Source: Nitratiruptor sp. YY08-10 (lineage in GTDB: Bacteria; Campylobacterota; Campylobacteria; Campylobacterales; Nitratiruptoraceae). From it: DNA of 64,000 nucleotides. Shown here piece after piece: positions 17,159-24,893 of this stretch (position 1 is its first letter; every line of letters begins with the position of its first letter). Location of the stretch: NCBI RefSeq assembly GCF_016629565.1, contig NZ_AP023057.1, positions 1,054,001 through 1,118,000 of the forward strand, written 5' to 3'. The notes beneath the pieces are model-generated. The model made no database searches. It was not told the DNA's origin and was given only the letters and a program-made list of their open reading frames with translations. The translations under genes and the position numbers were made by a program.

Positions 17159-18287
17159 ACAAAAAGCACTTTTTCGATTTTTTCTCACCTATATCATTGC
17201 GGTAGGCATAGTGATCACCTCTTTTGCCTATTTGCAATACAATATAAAAAAAGAGTCCTTAAAAGATAAAATTGTCGCAAAATTGCAAAAAGAAGCTTTT
17301 GACATAGCTTCCAGTGCTATCGATGCACAGATGCAAGGAAAGAGATTTGCAACTCCCAAAGGAGTAGATTTTTTACTGTTAGATAAAAACAAAAAGTTCA
17401 TAAAAGGAACTTTCAAAGAAAAAATACCGCTTGATCACCCTTTGTATCATAGCAATGATTGTATCTATTATATCGATAAAAGTGCAAAAGGACATCTTGG
17501 CATAGAGTATATTGTCGTCAAAGAGTGTGGTATACATGCAAAATATCAAAAAATACTGAAAAATATTATATTATTAAGTCTTCTTTATTTTCTTTTTCTT
17601 CTTGGTATCGGATGGTATCTTGGCAGACTCTTTCTTCAGCCTATGCGAGAAAGCCTTGAGACCCTTGATAGATTCATCAAAGACAGCACGCATGAACTCA
17701 ATACTCCCGTTACAACACTTCTTTTAGCTACCCAAAAACTTAAAAAAACAAATAATCCAAAATATCTTGATATTATCATAATGAGCGCAAGACTCTTAAG
17801 CAGTATCCATCAAGATCTTACTTATGCAACACTTGCAAAAAGAAGAGACAATCATATACAACCGATCGATATAGTACCCATCATTAATGATATTCTTCGA
17901 TTTTTTGACGTTTTGATCGATCAAAAAGGTTTGACTGTCTCAAAAGAGCTACACGCTTGTACCATTCAAGCTGATCCTGATGAGATAAAACTACTCGTAA
18001 AAAACCTTATAGACAATGCCATTAAGTATGCATTTAAAAATTCCACAATCAAAATAGTTCTTCATAAGTGCCGCTTGAGTATCATCAATAGGTCAAAACC
18101 GATACCAAATGAGAAACTCAAAACAATTTTTGAGCGTTATCAGAGAGCCGAAAGCGACCAAGGAGGATATGGAATAGGTCTGCACATAGTACAGCGTATC
18201 TGCAAAAAATATAAATTTTTAATCGGTGTTGAATCGAACGAGAAAAAAACAACATTTACTGTAACATTCAATCAATCCAAAAAATGA
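17139..18287 (+). CDS. Sensor histidine kinase of the copper operon
   Basis: About 382 residues: TM1 near residues 12-32, a periplasmic sensor of about 110 residues, TM2 near 143-163, H-box D-S-T-H-E-L-N-T-P-V, N-box L-I-D-N-A-I-K-Y-A, and G2-box G-Y-G-I-G-L-H. The periplasmic part has two Cys residues (N-D-C-I-Y-Y and V-K-E-C-G-I-H) and several His, possible metal ligands. ATG 17139 is chosen for its GAGG ribosome site; GTG 17133 is two codons upstream. Its 3' end overlaps the convergent phosphofructokinase gene by 16 bases. Confidence 0.88.
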   Translation: MSLSRSEQKALFRFFLTYIIAVGIVITSFAYLQYNIKKESLKDKIVAKLQKEAFDIASSAIDAQMQGKRFATPKGVDFLLLDKNKKFIKGTFKEKIPLDHPLYHSNDCIYYIDKSAKGHLGIEYIVVKECGIHAKYQKILKNIILLSLLYFLFLLGIGWYLGRLFLQPMRESLETLDRFIKDSTHELNTPVTTLLLATQKLKKTNNPKYLDIIIMSARLLSSIHQDLTYATLAKRRDNHIQPIDIVPIINDILRFFDVLIDQKGLTVSKELHACTIQADPDEIKLLVKNLIDNAIKYAFKNSTIKIVLHKCRLSIINRSKPIPNEKLKTIFERYQRAESDQGGYGIGLHIVQRICKKYKFLIGVESNEKKTTFTVTFNQSKK

Positions 18288-19225
18288 AGCAAAGACAAAA
18301 TTTCTGGATCAATTTCATATGGTTTGAGGGCATCTTCCAAGCTCTCAATCTTAAAATCTCCATCTCTATAAACTACTACTTTTCCCTCTTTACCAGCATC
18401 TAACGTTTCCAAAGCCCTCAAAGCAAAACCGGACCCAAGGAGTCTATCTTTTACTGTCGGATTGCCTCCTCTTTGGATATGCCCTAATACCGTTACTCTT
18501 GTCTCCATCCCTATATCATCTTCTAACCATTGTGCGATCTCAGCTGTTCTTTTCGTACCTTCAGCAACAATTGCCAAAATATAGCGCCTTCCTCCTTGCA
18601 ACTCTTTTTTTAAAATCTTTGTTGCAAGTGGTTTGTCAAACTCCACTTCCGGTATAACACACACTTCAGCACCACTCGTTATTGCACTTACAGCTGCCAA
18701 ATATCCACACTCTCTTCCCATTGTCTCAACAACGAAAGCTCGTGAAAAAGTGGAGGCAGTATCGCGAATTTTGTCTATTGCATCTCGAATAACATTTAAA
18801 GCAGTATCAACGCCTAAACACAGATCAGTCCCATGAATATCGTTATCTATTGTTGTTGGGATACCAACAAAATTGATGGCAAACTCTTTTTTAAATAGAT
18901 CGAGTGCCCTAAAACTTCCATCTCCGCCCATAACAACAATCGCATCAATTCCTTCTTCTTTTAAATTTTCATAGGCTTTTTTTCTGTACTTTTTTTCATA
19001 CCATCTCTTTGAGCGAGAAGAGCCGATAATTGCGCCACCTCTATGGATAATACCTGCAACATCTTTATAGCTGGCTTTTCTTATTTTTCCATCGATCAGC
19101 CCTTCAAGACCATCAAAAATAAAATATGGCTCATGTCCCATTTCATATCCTGCTTCTACAAATCTTTTGATCGCAGGATTCATTCCTGGTGCATCACCGC
19201 CACTTCCCATAATCGCTATTTTCAT
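18272..19225 (-). CDS. pfkA: 6-phosphofructokinase
   Basis: Phosphorylates fructose 6-phosphate, 317 residues, the length of short bacterial PfkA. Motifs: the N-terminal G-S-G-G-D-A-P-G-M-N phosphate loop, G-G-D-G-S (Gly at the position that distinguishes ATP from pyrophosphate users), T-I-D-N-D with the catalytic Asp, M-G-R-E-C-G-Y-L for sugar binding, and H-I-Q-R-G-G. The residue before T-I-D-N-D is Thr (P-T-T-I-D-N-D), whereas ATP enzymes usually have Gly and pyrophosphate enzymes Lys, so the phosphate donor is probably ATP but not certain. The gene stands alone. Many Campylobacterota lack this enzyme, so its presence is notable. Confidence 0.9.
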   Translation of the reverse strand: MKIAIMGSGGDAPGMNPAIKRFVEAGYEMGHEPYFIFDGLEGLIDGKIRKASYKDVAGIIHRGGAIIGSSRSKRWYEKKYRKKAYENLKEEGIDAIVVMGGDGSFRALDLFKKEFAINFVGIPTTIDNDIHGTDLCLGVDTALNVIRDAIDKIRDTASTFSRAFVVETMGRECGYLAAVSAITSGAEVCVIPEVEFDKPLATKILKKELQGGRRYILAIVAEGTKRTAEIAQWLEDDIGMETRVTVLGHIQRGGNPTVKDRLLGSGFALRALETLDAGKEGKVVVYRDGDFKIESLEDALKPYEIDPEILSLLHFLD

Positions 19226-19264
19226 TTAAAAGCCTTTTTTATATAATTAACAAAAAGTAGATAA

Positions 19265-21082
19265 ATGCATTACTATTTATTGTACGACAAAAACATTGAA
19301 CCTCAAATTATAAAGCAGTATTCACTTCTTATATATAAACATTTTCATACGCATCCGATAAAAAAAGAATTTTATGAAAGAATAGTGGATTTTCCTCCAT
19401 CATCAACTATTTTTTTGCTTACTGGAGATAAAGAGCTCAAATCCTGGCTCCATTTTGCAAAAGCAAAAGATTTCACTATCTATATTATTCCAAACCCTTC
19501 CAATCCCTTAGCACAGAAATGTTTCCATCTTCCTTCATCTTTTGATGAACTTTTATCCATGCAAACTATGACTTTTCATCATTTAACCTATTGCAATCAA
19601 GAGATTCTTTTCACTTCTGCGATCATTGGGGATAAACGTTGGATTACCAATCAAAGTCTTTTTCTCTCACTTATCAAAAATTTTTATAATATTCATCTCT
19701 TTAAAACTTTTTTAGAAATTAAAAACCAAAAAATTCTCACCGCATCGTTATTGATAGAAGCCGGGAATGAAATCTACATTAAAGAAAAACGACAAACATT
19801 TTTTTCAGATATTCCGCCGGGATGTTTCAAAATAGCTGCACTTATTTTTGCGCCAATAAGCATAATTGAAGCTCTCAAATTACGTTATTTTCTCTTTAAA
19901 AGAGATAAAAGATTTTTACCAAACGGCATCGGAATACTAAAATCAGATAACTTTACTATATCCACGGACCAAGAGCTTACTCTTATTCGTGACAACACAT
20001 CACCTGTAATATCCAAAAAAATAACAATAAAGAGTATTCCTGTCAATCTTACAATTATTACCGGATATCCATCCTGCCCAAAAGATGAAAGCGACAATAT
20101 TCGAATCGACCGTCTTCCCAAAGATGAAGAACTTATTACTTTGTATACCAAAAGAACTTTGCCATTTTTACCCATAGCTCCAGAAGAGGCCTTTGCAGAT
20201 CTTTTTAAAAAAATCAAAGATAATGCCAAAATAAGCATAGAATATACAGTTTTACTTCTTATTAGTGTTTTGATGGCAACTTTCGGTCTTTTTCAAAACT
20301 CATCTCCTACAATTATCGGTGCGATGATTTTAGCTCCTCTTATGGCTCCTGTCATATCTCTTGCTATGGGGATCATCCGTTTTGAAGAGAATCTTGTAAA
20401 AAATAGTATGAAAACTATACTTATTTCTACATTTCTCGCCCTTTTGCTAGCTCTCGGATTTACCAATCTATTCCCGATAGAGCATATGACACAGCAGATG
20501 TCTATTCGAACAAACCCTACTCTTCTTGATCTTGGCGTAGCAATCCTTGCAGGTCTTGCAGCCGCTTATGGGTATGCAAATTCTAAAGTTGGAGAGAGTT
20601 TGGCTGGTGTGGCTATTGCGGTGGCACTTGTACCGCCTCTTTGTGTTGCAGGCATTGGTCTTGGATGGGAAAATTTGGATATCTTTTACAAAGCATTTTT
20701 GCTTTATCTTGCAAATATCATAGGAATTGTCTTTGCAGCAGGGATAATGTTTTATCTTCTTGGCTATGCATCCAAAAGATACGCCTCTGCTGCACTTATT
20801 ATTAAATTATTACTCCTTGCATCAATCTTTTTCCCTCTCTATGTTGCCACACAGACAGTCCTTAAAGAAGAGCAAATTTATGAGCAGATCAAATACTTAC
20901 AATTTAAAAATGTAACACTGCAACTTGATACCATTCAATATCATAAAAAGGGAGCAACACTCTTTATATCGGTTCTAAGCAAGAAAGAATTAAATGCAAA
21001 AGAAAAAGAAGAGATAATGCAACAAATCAAGAAAAGGTTTGGAGAAGAAATACTCATAATATCATTTAAACAAATATTATAA
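19265..21082 (+). CDS. DUF389 (TIGR00341-like) membrane protein with long N-terminal domain
   Basis: 605 residues. The C-terminal half holds the DUF389 core: several membrane helices with I-G-A-M-I-L-A-P-L-M-A-P-V, G-L-A-A-A-Y-G-Y-A and G-V-A-I-A-V-A-L-V-P-P-L, all family hallmarks. The N-terminal roughly 320 residues are soluble. They include T-I-Y-I-I-P-N-P-S-N-P and later N-F-T-I-S-T-D-Q-E-L with P-V-N-L-T-I-I-T-G, a pattern that recalls a degenerate diacylglycerol-kinase-like fold without its G-G-D-G-T loop. The function is unknown. The start ATG follows a weak ribosome site. The gene is not obviously in an operon. Confidence 0.8.
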   Translation: MHYYLLYDKNIEPQIIKQYSLLIYKHFHTHPIKKEFYERIVDFPPSSTIFLLTGDKELKSWLHFAKAKDFTIYIIPNPSNPLAQKCFHLPSSFDELLSMQTMTFHHLTYCNQEILFTSAIIGDKRWITNQSLFLSLIKNFYNIHLFKTFLEIKNQKILTASLLIEAGNEIYIKEKRQTFFSDIPPGCFKIAALIFAPISIIEALKLRYFLFKRDKRFLPNGIGILKSDNFTISTDQELTLIRDNTSPVISKKITIKSIPVNLTIITGYPSCPKDESDNIRIDRLPKDEELITLYTKRTLPFLPIAPEEAFADLFKKIKDNAKISIEYTVLLLISVLMATFGLFQNSSPTIIGAMILAPLMAPVISLAMGIIRFEENLVKNSMKTILISTFLALLLALGFTNLFPIEHMTQQMSIRTNPTLLDLGVAILAGLAAAYGYANSKVGESLAGVAIAVALVPPLCVAGIGLGWENLDIFYKAFLLYLANIIGIVFAAGIMFYLLGYASKRYASAALIIKLLLLASIFFPLYVATQTVLKEEQIYEQIKYLQFKNVTLQLDTIQYHKKGATLFISVLSKKELNAKEKEEIMQQIKKRFGEEILIISFKQIL

Positions 21083-21159
21083 AATTACAAAGTAAAATAT
21101 TTTCATATGAAATACATGAAATATAAAAAATTATCATAGATTATTTTAAGGAAAGACAC

Positions 21160-22993
21160 TTGGATAAAAATCAACGGGAATCACAAGTTAAATTTTTGGA
21201 TGATATTCCATTTACAAAAGATGAATTAAAACTGCATGAAAATATAGCTAAAACGATAAAGGAAATTTTAAATTTAACTAAAGATAAAAATAAAAAAACT
21301 ATAGGACTTTTTGGGTCATGGGGTTCTGGTAAATCGACAATTATAGAAATTTTAAAAAATGATATTGGAGAAAATAAAGTTTTTATATTTGATTCATGGT
21401 TCCATAAAGGAGATTTCCTAAAAAGAGCTTTTCTATTAGAGTTGGCAAGAAAATTAAAAGTCGAGAAAAAAGAATATAAAGAGAAAAATGAGGATTCTAA
21501 ATTAACTATCTCAAAAGCATTAACAAGAAAGGTTATCGAAAAATTTGTAGAGCCAAAGATAGAAATTGACTTTATCACAAAAACTTTTTCATTAGTAATA
21601 ACTATTATCTATATTATTTTTATCTATTGATAATATTTTAGAATTTCTAATAGACTATGTTCCTCTATCACTAATAAATTTATTAAGTAGTTTTCTTTTA
21701 GAAAATAAGATAATACTGTGGATCTTAGTATTTATAATGTTTGGTTTTTCTTACTATGTTTTAACTCCTTTTATTAATTTTTATTTTTTAAAAAAAGCAG
21801 ATATTACTGAATCCCATACAACAAAAGAAGATTTAGAGTTTACAAATTATGATTATGAAAATTATCTAAAATATATATTGGAAAAAGCACAGATAGAAGA
21901 AAAAAAGCCATTTATTATAGTTTTTGACAATTTAGATAGAGTAGACAATGACACAGTTTTAAATACCTTATCTTTAATTCAATTGACAAATGAAATTTTA
22001 GAAAAAAGCAAGTTCAAAAAAATATATTTTATAATTCCTATTGATATGGAACGACTTGAAAAAACTGTAAAAACTATAATAACTGGTAACAATGATGATG
22101 AAGAAAAAAAATTTGCAAAAGATTTCTTAGTGAAAATTTTCCCTTATAAAGTAAATGTTCCAGATATTAAGCATTCAAATTGGAGAAAATTCTTTGTTAA
22201 TAAGATTAAAGAAGCTTTTGGCTCTATTATAAAAGAAGAAGATGTATTCTTTATAAGAAGAGTTTTTGAAAAAAGTATAAGTAAATCTCAAGAAAAAAAT
22301 TTAACACCAAGAGAAATAAAAAACTTTATAAACAGCTTAGTTGAGAACTATTTATATTGGGAAAACTCTTAAAATCAGCCAGATATAAAACTTCAAGCAC
22401 TTTATGTATCTTTGAATAATTATTTTGATGATTTCAAAGATTGGGTTGAATGTATAGAAAACGGAAATAAAAATACTTGTAGTAAATCAAACAAAATTTA
22501 CCAAATAATTGATATTGCAAAAGAAGAATTTGCTGAAAATGAAATTAAAGAAGCTCTTTTAAAGCAGTGTTATAAAGTAGAAGAAATTTATCTTTTGTTC
22601 GTTGATTCTGTAATTCAGGCTATAGAGAATGAAGAAATAGAAAAATTAAAAGGTATAGTTGGTTTGTTTGACGATAAAAACAAAGTTGACCAATTGTTAG
22701 ACGAAATATGGGAGCAAAAAGATAGATTCCAGAAAGATATAAATAGGTTAATAAAGTTTTATAAGGCATTAAAAGAAATTAATAAATATAATCTATTTAG
22801 ACAAAAAATTATAAGCAGTTTAAGAAAAAATATAGAAGATATAGAATCTCTTTCTAAATTAGAAGTATACAATATAAAAGATTCAATAGAGATTTTAGAT
22901 AGCAGTAATGAACTTAAAAATCTATTTATTGAAAAATCTGCAGAGATAATAACAACTATTCCAGAGGATGAAAATAATGAAGAACAGAGATAA
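21160..22993 (+). pseudogene. KAP-family P-loop NTPase, interrupted by a frame shift and an in-frame stop
   Basis: TTG start 21160 has an AAGGA site. The first frame carries Walker A G-S-W-G-S-G-K-S-T (residues 52-60), then F-D-S-W-F-H-K-G, and stops at 21628-21630. The +2 frame is open from 21602 and continues through two hydrophobic membrane segments into Walker B (F-I-I-V-F-D-N-L-D-R-V-D, about 21908-21943) and the rest of the KAP domain. Membrane helices inserted inside the P-loop domain are the defining feature of the family. An in-frame TAA at 22370-22372 breaks the same frame again, and coding then resumes to 22993. One extra base around the T5 run near 21616-21620 plus one nonsense change would explain both, so the intact protein would be about 610 residues. 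KAP proteins include the F-plasmid phage-exclusion protein PifA. The gene could be decayed, phase-variable or mis-sequenced. Confidence 0.75.
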
Positions 22994-24647
22994 AATCAAT
23001 TTTCTAAAAAGTTTATCTTCTGTACTCTTAAAAAGAGCAGATATAAAAAAAGAAGTCTTAGATAAAGTAAATGAAAAATTACAAGATAAAAATATAGAAG
23101 AAATTGAAAAGATTGTTTTTGATTTATTTGAAGGTTTGGAAAGTAATGAGAATCTTTTAAAAGAAGTAATCAATTTAGAAAACATAAAAATAAATGATAT
23201 TGTAAAAAAATTTAATGAAAAATTACCTCAAAACCCATCTGCAAATCTAAATATAACTGATGATATAAACCAAAAACACTACAATTTAATTAAATTTTTA
23301 GCAAAGGAAGGAATTTTAGATAAGGAAGTCTCAGAGACTTATATTGATAAAATGTTAAATACAGTTGTAAATTTTCAAAATGACAGTAATTTTTGGAACT
23401 ATTATAACAATCCGGGAAATCAAAAATATCAATATCGTCTTTACAATGCTTTCTTTACTGAAGATAATTTAGTTAGTTTATTTTTTATACATTTTTTAAA
23501 TTTATATGAAAATCAAGAAGAACGCTATATAAATCAAATTCAAAATAGTCTTAAAATTTCTATAGCTCTTTATATTTCAATTTCACAAAGAGTTTCTCAA
23601 GTAAAGAAACTTTTAATTCCTTTTTCTATAATTTCTATATTTGCTGATCTATATAATCAAAGTATACAAATTAATAGAATTGGACGAATCAATATTGTTC
23701 AGATGTTTCAAATAATATTTCAAAATGAAAGCCTAAATATATATATAATAGAAAATCTAAAAGAATTAAAGGAACTAAATCTTATTTATGATCTTTTAAT
23801 AGACTTAGAAGAAAAGCAAGTAGATAAGAGTTTTACAATTAAGATATTAAAAAACATTATAGAACAAAGCTTATATGATAATAAATTATTAATAAATTTT
23901 AATACTTTATTTTCAAATAATGTTAAAGAAGATTATGAAGAAGTAATAAATAAAAAACTCGAGGAAAACAAACATTGGTATAAAGAACTTATATTAAATA
24001 ACATTTTAAGCGATAACGAAATTTTACATAATAAAGCTATTGAATTCCTCTTATTTGTAAATAATTGGTATGAAGACAAAGAGCTAAGAGAAATCTTAAA
24101 AGGATTTTTAAAAAAGAATATAGATAAAATTTTTAATAGTGATGAAGTTTATAATTTATTAAAAATATTTGTGGAAAAAGGTGAAGAACTTAAGATTAAC
24201 TATACAATTTTAGGAAGAGTTTTAATTGATAAGTTTATAAACTTAGAAAACGAAGATGAAAAAATTGATTATATTTTCAAAAATATAGAAAGAATATACA
24301 AAGAAAAAGATTTGAAAGATTATTTTATACCTAATTTGCTTGATAAAACCATCTTAAATTTAAGAAATATAAGTGAAAGTCAAATAAATATATTAAACAA
24401 TAGCAAATTTATATTACAAAATATCGAAGAATCTAAAATCAAAGAACTATTCCGAAAAGTAATTGATGAGCGTACTAATAAAAATGTCTTTTCTCTACTA
24501 AATTTAATCTTGTGCAATAATAAATTAGACAAAGAGATCAAGAAAGAATTTAAAGAGAAATTAGAAGAAATTAGAGAAAAAATAGAAACAGATGAAATGA
24601 AAAAAATTATAAATGAAATTATAAATAATTGCATTACAAATAATTAA
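22977..24647 (+). CDS. Helical protein of unknown function coupled to the KAP NTPase
   Basis: 556 residues, intact. ATG 22977 lies inside the end of the KAP gene (17-base overlap) with a strong AGAGGA site at 22963-22968, so translation is coupled; an upstream in-frame ATG at 22968 overlaps that site and is less likely. The protein is almost entirely Leu/Ile/Glu/Lys/Asn-rich predicted helix, without signal peptide, cysteine clusters or any nucleotide-binding or nuclease motif I can recognise. The regular spacing of leucines hints at an alpha-solenoid scaffold. The base composition is as AT-rich as the KAP gene and clearly unlike the flanking core genes, so the two were probably acquired together. 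The function is unknown. Confidence 0.75.
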   Translation: MKNRDKINFLKSLSSVLLKRADIKKEVLDKVNEKLQDKNIEEIEKIVFDLFEGLESNENLLKEVINLENIKINDIVKKFNEKLPQNPSANLNITDDINQKHYNLIKFLAKEGILDKEVSETYIDKMLNTVVNFQNDSNFWNYYNNPGNQKYQYRLYNAFFTEDNLVSLFFIHFLNLYENQEERYINQIQNSLKISIALYISISQRVSQVKKLLIPFSIISIFADLYNQSIQINRIGRINIVQMFQIIFQNESLNIYIIENLKELKELNLIYDLLIDLEEKQVDKSFTIKILKNIIEQSLYDNKLLINFNTLFSNNVKEDYEEVINKKLEENKHWYKELILNNILSDNEILHNKAIEFLLFVNNWYEDKELREILKGFLKKNIDKIFNSDEVYNLLKIFVEKGEELKINYTILGRVLIDKFINLENEDEKIDYIFKNIERIYKEKDLKDYFIPNLLDKTILNLRNISESQINILNNSKFILQNIEESKIKELFRKVIDERTNKNVFSLLNLILCNNKLDKEIKKEFKEKLEEIREKIETDEMKKIINEIINNCITNN

Positions 24648-24744
24648 AATTACTTATACACTTTTAACATAAATAATTGCTAGTCGTCTCCAACTTTTTA
24701 AACAAAAATAAATAATTATTACTAATTACGTTTAAAAACTCGTT

Positions 24745-24782
24745 ACTTGGAAGATCGTGTCAAAGGCCAAAATCTTCCAAGT
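24745..24782. repeat. Inverted repeat in the gap after the KAP island
   Basis: An 11-bp perfect inverted repeat (ACTTGGAAGAT / ATCTTCCAAGT) with a 16-base spacer lies in the 246-base non-coding gap between the island and purL. No T-run follows directly, so it is not a textbook terminator. It could be a terminator for either side, a protein site or a remnant of the island end. I see nothing else supported in this gap. Confidence 0.5.
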
Positions 24783-24893
24783 TGTAGTAAATAAATCTTA
24801 TTTAGTGCTCTTAGATTGAAATATCCCGAATAAATTGCAATATCTAGTGCAGATTTCAGTATAGTCACTCATATCTATTTATCTAAAAGATTT

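Noticed and set aside
21080-24653. TAAAATTAC occurs at both edges of the KAP island (21080-21088 and 24645-24653) like a target-site duplication
   Set aside because: Nine AT-only-biased bases in very AT-rich DNA are expected by chance, one copy overlaps the DUF389 stop, and no integrase or transposase is present.
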